Shown here piece by piece: positions 54,484 to 64,000 of a stretch of DNA of 64,000 bases. Numbering within the stretch: position 1 is the stretch's first letter; each line of letters opens with the position of its first letter. The notes below the pieces were generated by a model. That model had not been told where the DNA came from. It was given only the letters and a program-made list of their open reading frames with translations, and searched no databases. The translations under genes were made by a program, and so were the position numbers. This stretch comes from Orientallactaga sibirica (Eukaryota; Chordata; Mammalia; Rodentia; Dipodidae), in the NCBI GenBank assembly GCA_036365145.1, contig JAEOAD010000031.1:6544001-6608000 (forward strand), read 5' to 3'.

Positions 54484-56050
54484 GAATGGGTGTGACTGCT
54501 CCTTTGGGGCCCCTATTAGGGAGAAATGGACCCAAGAGACTTGTCTCACCTGGAAAGCCACCCTCCCTTCAAGGGAGTCCAATCTCAGCCTGGTGGAGGC
54601 CCACAGGGCTCAGCCCGGGGCCATGGCCTTTCCCCAAGGCCCCCTCTCTTCCCTGATGTCAAATATGCCATATGTTGTATGCCCTCCATACGAGCTTGCT
54701 ATGGATAACCTAGCAATCTGGGAGGTAGAGAGGGAGCGCTCCTTGGTGTAGTTTTCTCTGCCCAGTCCTTCCCTCCCTCCTCGGTCAAGCCGACCTCACT
54801 CCCCCTGGAACACCTGGACAGTGGGGAAAGTTTCAGAAGCCGAAATGGACAGGTAGAATAGGACAGGAGTGGATGGAGAGGCTGTGGGTGACCAGGTGGC
54901 TTCTTGTTGGGGATCCCCTGAAAAAGAATCTAGAGGCTACTTTTTATGAGAAGGGTGACCAAGGGACAGCATGGGCAAAACCCGTGGACAGGACTCGACA
55001 CGCTGAATTTCCCTAACGGCTAGCAGGGAGGTGGGGCCAAAGTGTGCAGACTGAAGAGTAAGAGGTAGAATCTAGATCTTTTGTGGAGCAATGGCTCCTG
55101 GGAAGAAGGGTCAGGGAGAGAGGGGAGGGGACGGTCTCTCCTGCCTCCGACTCCGCCCTACCCCGCTCCCCTCGCAGCGCACACGCGCGCGCACACACAC
55201 TTAGCGCTCGGCTCCCCTTTGCAGAGCAGCGGGCGGAGGGAAGGAGGGAGCTCAAGTGCCACCTATTCATGTTCGGCGATGTAACACCCCTCATTTTCCA
55301 TGCTGGGTAAAGACAAAAACCCTTCACAGCCTGTTTCTGGACTTGTCAGCAGCAGCTGCCAAGAGGAGCACGTTAATTAAACGTCGGCAAAGATGGAAGC
55401 CGGGGGCCCGGGCTCTAATTGGACAGTTTGCTTCACCGAATTGAAAAACATTGTGACAAAGGAGGAGGTGCGCGGCGGCTCGGCGGGGGAGGGGGCGGCG
55501 GCTTTGATTCCAGCTGATCGGCCCGGCCCCACCCCACCCCACCCCCCGGGCCGCGGGCTCCGCCCAGCACGCCCCGCCGAGCCCCAAGTGGGGGGTGGGG
55601 ATGCGCTGGGTCTAGGGGGGTCCTGGGCGGGCTGCAAGGGAAGGGGTGGGGCTTGGGGGGGCGCAGAAGGCGGGGATCAAGAGCTGGGTACGGGAGGGGC
55701 AAGGTGCGGGGGGCGTGGTCCCCGGAGAGGTGTGAAGGATGCGGGTCTGGGGTGAGGATGACAGGATGCAAGAGCTGGGGTCTGGGAGGAGGCTGGGGTC
55801 ACCCGTGGTCCTCACCTTGGGACGCGGTCACCTTCCTCGTGAGGTACCACCGAGGACCTCGTTTGAAGGGTGCCCGGGTGCGACCCTGGTCCTGGTCACA
55901 GGACCTGTTGACTTGGGGGGTGGGAGTAGGGGTCACAGTCTTGTGCCCTCGGCTCTCGTGGAGGGGGCCTGTGGGAGTCAGGCCCATTCGCCATTCGCCC
56001 CAGGAGTAAGCTGGGCTGCGGAGCGGGTCACGTGAGCAGGCACGCGGGGG

Positions 56051-56099
<49 letters not shown>

Positions 56100-56367
56100 G
56101 CACTGGGGACTGGAGGCTGTTCAGGAAAAGGCGAATGTCCTTCTGGCAGGGCTGAATGCCATTCTGATGGCTTTGCTCATTGGCCTCTTGTGTAGACATC
56201 TGTTCATTGGGCGCCGACTTTGCCTATCATTTAACCTCCCAGCAACCCTGAGAGAGAGGGGTTGTGGCCTTCCAGCCTTATGGGTGGGGAGACAGTCCCA
56301 GAGACTGTAACGCACTAGCTAAGGTCATTAATGACTTATTTTGGTGGGGGGGGGAGTGGAGGGGACA
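54484..56367. other. SINE-free region downstream of Rhcg
   Basis: Nearly 1.9 kb without a recognisable B1 or B2-like element. It contains a CpG island, a (TC)n tract at about 56058-56096 and a MIR-like relic near 56200-56320. No coding exon was recognised; GC-rich frames up to 120 codons overlap on both strands. Confidence 0.6.
55130..55900. promoter_or_regulatory. Intergenic CpG island, possible promoter or enhancer
   Basis: Dense CpG (GCGCGGCGGCTCGGCGG, GGGCCGCGGGCTCCG) about 650 bases beyond the Rhcg poly-A signal. Its AT-rich left core (55365-55465) has ACGTTAATTAAACGT at 55370-55384, TAATTG at 55416 and SOX-like words CATTGT and ACAAAG at 55449-55461. No TATA box, splice structure or known gene was recognised. 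It could start an unannotated transcript or be an enhancer. Confidence 0.55.
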
Positions 56368-56850
56368 GCAGAGGATTTTTTAAAAAATATATTTATTTGA
56401 GAGAGAAAGAGAAGAAAAGAGGATGGATGGGTGCGTCAGGGCTCCAGATGCTTGCGCCACTTTGTGCATCTGGCTTTATGTGGGTCAGGCTTTGCAAGCA
56501 AGCACCTTTCACTGCTGAGCTTTTCCTCCAGGCCAGGATTATTTAAATATTTTATTTACTTAATTGTTTGTTTATTTATTTATGAGAGGGAGAAAGCAGA
56601 AGAGACACAGAGAGAATGGGTGCTCCAGGGCCTCCAGACACTGCAAATGAACTCCCGACACATGTGCCACCTTGTGCAGCTGGCTAATGTGGACACTGGG
56701 GAATGGAACTTGGGTCCTTAAGCTTCGCAAGCTAGCACCTTAACCACTAAAAGATCTCTCCAGCCCCCAGGATTTTTTTTTTTTTAACAAGATCTTGCAC
56801 AGTCCAGGCTGGCACCAAACTCACAATCCTCTTGCCTCAACCTTGTGAGA
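56368..56850 (-). mobile_element. Two B2-like SINEs and a B1 fragment
   Basis: Antisense copies at about 56368-56532 (shortened) and 56535-56768, then a diverged B1 piece at 56770-56850. Confidence 0.75.
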
Positions 56851-56958
56851 ACGAGTGTTCTTCACAGTGGTGCTAGGGTGAGACTTAGATCTTTGATTCC
56901 AGTGCTGGGTCCTAGGCTCCTGTTCCAACCTCTTGACTTCAGGCCCCGCCCTCTGACT

Positions 56959-56961
<3 letters not shown>

Positions 56962-56997
<36 letters not shown>
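56962..56997. repeat. Orphan poly-T of 36
   Basis: An uninterrupted T36 with no clear SINE attached. The following GAGGATGTTCTGAGCACTGT may be a severely deleted antisense B1. Confidence 0.7.
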
Positions 56998-56998
<1 letters not shown>

Positions 56999-57615
56999 AG
57001 GATGTTCTGAGCACTGTGGGATTCCAAAGTGGAGAATATTCTCTCTGGGACCCAGGCCAGGGTATCCCTGAAATGATGTGGAGCAGGCTAGAGGTCACTT
57101 TGGAGGGTTCCACCTAGGCCTCCCAGCCTCATGCCCTGGGGAGAGAGTGTTTAGCTTCTTTGGGAAAGAGGGCTACATTTGGGATTGGGGGCAAGGCTAA
57201 AGCTGGTGAGAACCAGCAGCAAGTATGGGAAAAGGCACCATTGTCCCTCCAGGGGGATTAAGAGCTCCAAATTGGATGTGGCCGGCTGGGGCCATTGATG
57301 GCAGCCCCTGGGAGCTGAGTTTCCCAGGCAGAGTCTGCACAGCTAGTGCCTTCTCTGTGTCCAGACTGCCTGCTGGGCCTAATCCCCTGGAAGCCAGGCT
57401 CAGGACCCCAGACACAGCAGCTGTGGAGACAGTCTTGGCCTTGATGAAGTTGGGCAGCCTGGTTCTGGGTGCTCGGGTGGCCACCTGGAGGAGAGATGGG
57501 TGGACAATGAGTAGGTGTGTCCATAGAAGCATGCATAGCTGTTTTGGCTTGTTATGGTATCTGTGTAGGGTAACTTAAAGACAAACAGCCTAGTGTGTTA
57601 GGGTTTTGTTAGTGA

Positions 57616-57652
<37 letters not shown>

Positions 57653-59680
57653 CGAGGGCTGATAGAGCCGGGCGCTCAAGAGCAGCTCTTCAGAGTTGGC
57701 TGGAGGGGCTCCACAAATTGTAATCAGATTAAGGGGACCAATCACTTAGGGCTCTTGAAAAGGCCACAAGGTTTCTAATCAGTTCTGAGCGCCCTAGCCT
57801 ACAAAGCCCCGCAGGAGCCTCTTTCTAGGGGACCAGTGGTGGGGGGTGTCTTTCTTCCCTCTCTGTCTTTGGTAATTATGTTCAATTTGCTAGCCAAATT
57901 GTTTGCTTGAGTGGAGGGGGTGGGGGCTTGTGTCCCATTCATGTGGTAATGTGGGAACTGGCAGGGATCTCAGCTGGGAAAATAGGAGGGACTGGAACCC
58001 TTTTAGGGAGCGTGGGGTGCCCAGCACTGAGGATACAAGCCGGGGCCTTGTGCACTCTGAAGGAAGTCACTGAGCTACATCTCCCAACCCTTATTCCATT
58101 CATTCCAGAAAACTGCAGCTAAGGTTATCCTCTGTGACAGCTTTTGGAGTGGGCCAAGCTGAAGGGTGAGATGGAAGATGGGAGGGAGACAAAGGGCCCC
58201 AGAGAGAGGGCTGGACAAGAGAGGTGCCCCCAGGATCCCTCCGCAAAGGTGGGCAGCACTCTCTCTGGCCTCTGGTGGAAAAAACCTAGGCTTAAACAAT
58301 TTGTGAATGACATGGGACCTGAGGTACCAGAGAGATGCCTTCTGAAGAGTGAGTCACATCTTTGATTCAAAGATGTAGGGAAGTAAATGCTGGCAATTGT
58401 CACTGTGCCACAGGCACTGGGAATACCACTTCACAAATGACATTACAGCGGCTAAGGGACTTGTCCAAAGCCACCCAGCTTGTCGGTGTGCATCAGAGAT
58501 TTGAACCCAAGTGTTTGATCCTTCTCTGTTCCTCTTACCCACCTCGACCATGTGGGTTCATCCCTTCCTTCAACCAGCAAACAGGAACTGACTGTATCTC
58601 TGTCCCCGCTTCCTGCCTGTATCAGGCACTGAAGATACTGAGGATGAGGTTGACTCTGGGAGGGAATGGTCACAGGGACCCTGAGCATTAACTAGCGCAT
58701 CATGCCATGTTCCACAGTCATCCTTGGTATGGAACTGTGGGCATACAGAAGGATCATGCATTGGACATTACATTTAGGGGCAGTGGTCATTGCGAATAGA
58801 CACAGAACATGCACCACCCGTCTTTCCCTGCCTTCCGGAATCCCAGAATCCCTTTAGCACATGAGACCTCTTCCCTTCTGGCTGGATATGGTGTTCACAC
58901 CAGTGCTGCTGCTGCCCCAATCACACTTCATCAGTGACTCCTCACTGTTCCTTCCAGGCTGTTCAGATTTGCCTGCTGGGAGCCAGGAGGCTGGGTGCAA
59001 AAAGAGCTTTGGGATGAGGAGAGAGATCTCAAAAGGGTCCTCAGCAAAGCACCCTTTATCCCTGGGGGGAAAGGGCAGAGTCAGTGTTTATTATCATATG
59101 GTGTGATGGCTGCAAGTTCTGTCTTCTTAGAGCCCTTCTAAATGGGAAGGCAGTTACCGCAGGACCTCTGCTGGGCCAGGTGCTGGGAGATGGGGATGGG
59201 GTGAGGGAGGACTTCGATGCTCTGACCACCAGCCAGCCTCACCAGCCCTGGGTGGGGGAGGCTAATCCCTCAGGACAAGGTAGTTGTTCAGAAATCCAAG
59301 AATTCCCAATAGCCAACACAGAATTCTGCTCTGTGCCAGACAGTACTAGGCACATAACATAAATTAATTTGACTAATCTTCACAATCACTCTTTGAGGTG
59401 GTGGCAGTTCTTGTCCGCTCCCCTTTTTTTTAACCTCACGGAAAGGCTGAAACAAGAGGTTGAGTGAGTGACCCAAGACCTCAAAGCTAACTGAGGAGCA
59501 CACCCTTGACCTCTCACATCTCCCTAGGGAGTCCATGGATTGAACAGGACAACAGCCAGCTCTCTAGAGGTCATGTCTAAGTTGGGTCCTGAAGGACCAG
59601 AAGAACTTAGTCGGACAAAGGATTGGGAGTAAGGGGACCAGCTTCTCTCAAGTGACAGAATTTCTAGCTCAGAACCCCAC
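56998..59680. other. 2.7-kb SINE-free interval
   Basis: Only a (TG)n tract (about 57618-57649) and antisense MIR-like relics (about 58385-58520 and 59330-59520) were recognised. No exon was called; frames up to 117 codons at 57197-57578 overlap on both strands without a domain. Confidence 0.6.
57690..57910. promoter_or_regulatory. Candidate enhancer with homeobox-like palindromes
   Basis: TAATCAGATTA (57721-57731) is a paired K50-homeodomain type site, a second TAATC lies at 57776, a CCAAT-like word at about 57738, and CAATTTG-CTAGC-CAAATTG forms a perfect inverted repeat at 57883-57901. Enhancer status is inferred. Confidence 0.35.
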
Positions 59681-60310
59681 CCAGGCATGGTGGCTCTCAT
59701 CTATAATTCCAGTACTTGGGAAGTTGAGGCAGATAGATCGCCATGAAGGCCAGCTTAGACCCCCATCTCCCAAAAAAAAAAAAAATGGGTGTGTGGGGGG
59801 AAGCTGGAGAGATGGCTCAGCAGTTAAGGCATTTGTCTGCAATGCCTCACGACCTGAGTTCGATTCCCTAGTATCCATGTAAAGCCAGATGCACAAAGTG
59901 GTGCATGCAACTGGAGTTTGTTTGCAGTGGCTAGAGGCCCTGGCACACGGATATTCATTCATTCATACATTCATTCATTCTCTCTCTCTCTCTCTTTGCA
60001 AATAAATAAATTAATTTAATTAAATATTTTGTTTATTTATTTGTTTATTTTTTGGTTTTTCGAGGTAGGGTCTCATTCTGGCCCAGGCTGGCCTCAAACT
60101 CACAGCGATCCTCCTACCTCTGCCTCCTGAGTGCTGGGATTAAAGGCGTGCACCACCACGCCCGGCTTCTTATTGGTTTTTTTGAAGTAGGGTCTTGTTC
60201 TAGCTCAAGGCTGACCTGGAATTCACTCTATTCTCAGGGTGGCCTCAAACTCTCAGCAATCTTCTGCCTCCCAAGTGCTGGGATTAAAGTCGTGCGCCAC
60301 CACGCCCTGC
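59681..60310. mobile_element. Cluster of B1 and B2-like SINEs
   Basis: Sense B1 fragment (59681-59785), sense B2-like SINE (59796-60020, with ATTC repeats before its CT run), then two antisense B1 elements at about 60032-60166 and 60170-60310. Confidence 0.82.
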
Positions 60311-60606
60311 TTAAATAAAATATTTTTAAAAAGAATATCTAGCTCAGGAGTTATGAGGCCAGAGGGGAAGGCAGGGACCTATGCACATAAGGATAAATTT
60401 AAATCTTACTACAGCGGGTAGTAAGAAGTTGCCAGTGTCTTAAGCAGCAGGGGTGACAGCACTCTTCAGTCCTTTCTGTGGGAGATGCCACGGTTAGGGT
60501 CCTATTCAGTTCTAGAAATTAGCCACACAGTGTTCTGCCTCAGGACCTTTGAATTCACCATGCCCTTTGTCTACATGCCTTGCCCCACTCATGGACCTTA
60601 TCCATT

Positions 60607-60797
60607 TCTTTTTTCTTCTTTCTTTTTTTTTTTTGTGGGGGGGGTAGTTTGTTTTTCAAGATAGGATCTCATCCTAGCCCAGGCTGACCTGGAATTCACT
60701 ATGTAGTCTCAGGCTGGCCTTGAACTCACAGTGATTCTCCCAACTCTGTCCCCCCTACCCAGTGCTGGAATTCAAGGTGTGTGCCGCCACGCCCAGC
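60607..60797 (-). mobile_element. B1 SINE
   Basis: Antisense copy. The words CCTTATCCATTTCT appear at 60597-60610 and 60802-60815, a target-site duplication. Confidence 0.88.
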
Positions 60798-61622
60798 TGA
60801 CCTTATCCATTTCTAGTCACACTCTTCTTACCTTGTGTTTTTCTTCATAGTGGTAGTGTGTTTCTTTGGGTGGTTAGCCATCTGTCCACCTCACTAGGGG
60901 ACGTGTGACCCATGAGGTTGGGGATCCCATTTGTCTGGGCTGAGCCTGGCATGCTACAGAGGTTGATTAGTACTTGCTGGATGAAAGAATGATGGACGGA
61001 TAGATCTTGGCTACACTGGGAAAATGAAAGAGAGGGATAGCAAGTAGAGATGCAGACGTATAAGGCTCTGCCAGGACAGGCTCAGGTCAGAGCCATACTG
61101 CCTGTGAACATGGGTAGTAGGCTGTAGATGGTGGCCAGGGGCGGATTGAGAATTCTACAGCAGGACCTATAGGCCCACGGCATTTCCCTTGATTCGAGGA
61201 AGAATCCTGGAACAAAGAGCAGAGACCCCCAGATGCAACCTAGAAGTTCTTTCCAGGGCAGCCTGAGCTAGGATGAGACCATACCTTGAAAAAAAAAAAA
61301 AAAAAAAAGGAGTGGTCAAGGCTGTCATCCTTGGAACTTGCTTTGAGCATGGTACACCTGGCAGGACTGCCTCTCTTGACCCTTCTTGTCTCACTTGCTC
61401 ACACACTTGGGGCATGGTTTTTATTCCCCTTGGCTCACCTATTACCTGTTCCCTAAAGGTGCTGATTATATATGCCTTTAAGCCTGGAGGTAGTAAAGGC
61501 CACTTCATAATCTCCTAAACAATATACAGATCTAAGACTACAGGGCTGGACCATAGAGGAGACACATTACTGCCCTGGCCAACTGGCAGAGATTGTTTGC
61601 TGTCATAAAACTACATTTCTTG
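60798..61622. other. Unique stretch with a B1 3' fragment
   Basis: A sense B1 3' half with poly-A lies at about 61240-61310. Nothing else was recognised. Confidence 0.55.
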
Positions 61623-62375
61623 GGGGCTGAAGAGATGGCTTAGTGGTTGCAAAGCCTAAGGATCCAGGTTCAATTCCCTAGAACCCATGAAAGCCAGATG
61701 CACATTGTGGCACATGTGTCTAGAGTTCATTTGCAGTGGCTAGAGGCCCTGGCATGCCCATCCCCACCCCTCTCTTTTTCTCTCTTATAAATTAAAAAAA
61801 AAAAAAAAAAAACTAGCCAGGCGTGGTGGTGCATGCCTTTAATCCTAGCACTAGAGAGGCAGAGGTAGGAGGATTGTTGTGAGTTCGAGGCCACCCTGAG
61901 AATACATAGTGAATTCCAGGTCAGCCTGAGCTAGAGTGAGACCCAACCTTGAAAAACAAAAACAAACTGCATTTCTCACAGCCAGGTGTGGTGATGCACA
62001 CCTTTAATCCCAGCACTTGGGAGGCTGAGGTAGGAGGATTGCTGTGTGAGTTCAAGGTCAGTCAGTCTACAGAGTGAGTTCCAGGTCGGCCTAAGCTAGA
62101 ATGAGACCCTACCATTAAAAAAAAAAAAAAAAAAAGGTAGGGCTGGAGAGATGGCTTAGGGGTTAAGGCATTTGCCTGCAAAGCCAAAGGAGCCAGGTTC
62201 ATTTCCCCAGGACCCGTGTTAGCCAGCTGCACAAGGTTAGACAGCTGCATAAGGGGATGTGTGTCTGGAGTTTGTTTGCAGTGGCTGGAGGCCCTGGTGC
62301 GCCCACTCTCTCTCTCCCTCTCCCTCTTTTTCTGTCAAATAAATAAAAACAATTTTTTTAAAAAAAAAGTAAGTA
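61622..62375 (+). mobile_element. Four sense SINEs in series
   Basis: B2-like (61622-61812), B1 (61817-61965), B1 (61980-62135) and B2-like (62140-62375), all in the same direction. ACTACATTTCTC-like words flank and separate them (61611, 61967, 62390), suggesting repeated insertion at one target. Confidence 0.82.
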
Positions 62376-62379
62376 TAAA

Positions 62380-62650
62380 ATAAAACAAAACTACATTTCT
62401 CATCCTTTTCTACAGTTACCTTGAGATCACAGAGCCAACTTCTGGCCAATGAGAAGTGTGCAAACATGCCAGGCTCCATGAAAGAAGTCCCTGTCCTCTT
62501 CCCAGTATCCGACATGCAGATGGAATTGAAGTTTCATGTTAGCTGTGGCAGAGCAAAAAGACAGTCTGAGTTCTTGGTGACTGTGAGGCCGCCATCTACC
62601 CAGATTTTTACATAAGAGAAATAAACTTATTGTTTATGCCCTATTCCTTT
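62380..62650. repeat. Old mammalian repeat-like segment
   Basis: The end GTGAGGCCGCCATCTACCC and AAGAGAAATAAACTTATTGT resemble the 3' part of a common old mammalian repeat. Family not identified. Confidence 0.4.
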
Positions 62651-62654
62651 GGGT

Positions 62655-62656
62655 CA

Positions 62657-62707
<51 letters not shown>

Positions 62708-62992
62708 GTTTTTCGAGGTAGGGTCTCACTCTGGTCCAGGCTGACCTGGAATTAACTATGTAGTCTCAGGGTGGCCTCTAACTCAAAGCGATCCTCCTAC
62801 CTCTGCCTCCCACTGGGATTAAAGGCGTGCGCCACCACGCCTGGCTTCTTTTCAGTTTTTTGAGGTCTAACTCTGGCCCCGGCTGACCTGGAATTAACTA
62901 TGTAGTCTCAGGGTGGCCTCAAACTCACGGAGATCGTACTACCTCTACCTCCTGAGTGCTGGGATTAAAAGCGTGCATTACCACACCCGGCT
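62655..62992 (-). mobile_element. Two antisense B1 elements
   Basis: B1 copies at about 62655-62845 and 62848-62992. CCTTTGGGTCATTTCT occurs at 62646-62661 and 62993-63008, so the pair sits within one duplicated target. Confidence 0.88.
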
Positions 62993-63607
62993 CCTTTGGG
63001 TCATTTCTATGCAGCACATACACTTTTATCCTGACAAATATACCAACTCATGGTGGGGGCAACAGGAAGAGCTTAGGAAAGGGGGATGTAGACTAGAAAA
63101 AAGCCCAAAGTTGTGAGCATGTATGATTCTTGGTCAACAAGACCAAGACACAGCTCCCAGTGTTCCTTTCATCCCTTGGGAAAATTTCTCTCTCTTCCAA
63201 GTCCTTCTCGCTCAGCTCTCCAAGACACTGTGCCCTCAAACCTTCCAAACTCTCCTAGAGTCCTAGGCTTTGGGAGCAGAAGCCAGGTTGGTGGCAAAGT
63301 TCCTTGGGCTTCCCAGGCAGCCCATCCCGTCATGATGGCAGTGGGCAGAGCACACTACCTCCTTAAATGGGGGCCAAAAAACAGAATGGGAACTGATACT
63401 TTTTTACTTGTTTACTTCTTCTCAACAGCACAGGCAGTGTGGGGAATGGCCCAGGGTGGCAGATACAGGAGCACCAAGTAGGGGAGAAGGCAAGGTTGTA
63501 TCGAAACCAAGACACAGATGGCTTCACTAGACAACATTCAAAATATTGAACTTCTCATCCTCCTGTCTCCACCTCCCAAGTATGGGTATTGTAGGCATAT
63601 ACCATTG
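62993..63607. other. Unique stretch, no gene seen
   Basis: A 122-codon frame (63113-63481) has no domain or splice context. Confidence 0.5.
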
Positions 63608-63838
63608 CATATTATTATTATCGAGAGAGAAAGAGGCAGAGAGAGAGAAAGAGAGAGAGAAGGGCATGCCAGGGCCTTCAGCCACTGCACACGAACTCTA
63701 GAGGCATGCGCCCCCTTGTGCACATGTGCAACATTGCATGCTTGCATCACTGTGCATCGGGCTTGTGTGGGATCTAGAGATTTGAACACAAGTTCTTAGG
63801 CTTAGAGCCTTAACTGCTAAGCCATCTCTCCAGCCCAC
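63608..63838 (-). mobile_element. B2-like SINE, long type
   Basis: Antisense long-type copy. The CTCF-like core has lost its first positions (GCACAAGGGGGCGC on the minus strand). A (CA)n tract follows at about 63858-63876. Confidence 0.85.
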
Positions 63839-64000
63839 ACCTAGCTTTTAAGTGCCACACACACACACACACACACTGGGTCTATCAGGATTCAACCTTA
63901 TTCTAAGTCAAGGAGCACATGTACATTATACACATACTGTATATACACATAGCTATGGCAGATGCTTGAGGTATCACCACATTCCCTGGTTTTCATGCCT

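Noticed and set aside
55324..56035. Several 86-120 codon frames in the downstream CpG island
   Set aside because: GC-rich sequence with few stops opens many frames on both strands at once; none has a recognisable protein or start context.
1767..63838. tRNA-like A and B boxes read as tRNA genes
   Set aside because: Every instance lies at the head of a B2-like or ID-like SINE with a CT-rich or A-rich tail; none folds into an obvious full cloverleaf.
54484..64000. MIR9-3 or its host transcript
   Set aside because: I looked for the mature miR-9 word TCTTTGGTTATCTAGCTG and did not see it; in human the locus lies further away.

Overview
This is a mammalian nuclear window, almost certainly from a rodent. 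It is packed with 7SL-derived B1 SINEs and tRNA-derived B2-like SINEs, plus L1 fragments, LTR relics and old MIR-like pieces. B1 and B2-like elements together point to the mouse-related rodents. The B2-like consensus (tRNA-like head with A and B boxes, a CT-rich region, then AATAAA-rich tails) differs from mouse or rat B2 and fits jerboas and their relatives (Dipodoidea). The species call is inference.

The only protein-coding gene I can support is Rhcg (Rh family C glycoprotein, an ammonia channel), on the + strand from about 27.2 to 54.5 kb. Ten coding exons of 184, 187, 151, 148, 167, 138, 134, 122, 74 and 117 nt join into one open frame of 473 codons plus a stop, and an eleventh exon holds most of the 3' UTR. 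Every coding intron has GT..AG ends. The Phe gates (F130, F235), twin histidines (H185, H344), D177 and the N48 glycosylation site all keep the human numbering.

Layout: 1-26.85 kb is upstream intergenic sequence, mostly SINEs with two L1 3' ends, a duplicated repeat segment and a damaged SINE zone at 19.9-22.1 kb. At 26.95-27.22 kb lies a CpG-rich promoter with a GGGC run, GC box and TATA-like box. Rhcg introns follow, including a 1.9-kb, 38-bp minisatellite directly downstream of the exon 4 donor and an antisense L1 in intron 9. At 54.5-59.7 kb is a SINE-poor stretch with a second CpG island at about 55.1-55.9 kb and palindromic homeobox-like motifs. At 59.7-64 kb SINE-dense intergenic DNA resumes.

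The most interesting points are the minisatellite, whose unit resembles the exon 4 splice donor; a long B2-like SINE subfamily carrying CTCF-consensus cores, alongside two perfect CTCF cores in unique intronic DNA; and the CpG island with possible enhancer motifs downstream of the gene. All regulatory calls are motif-level inferences. SINE boundaries are read by eye and are usually good to about 5-15 bases.
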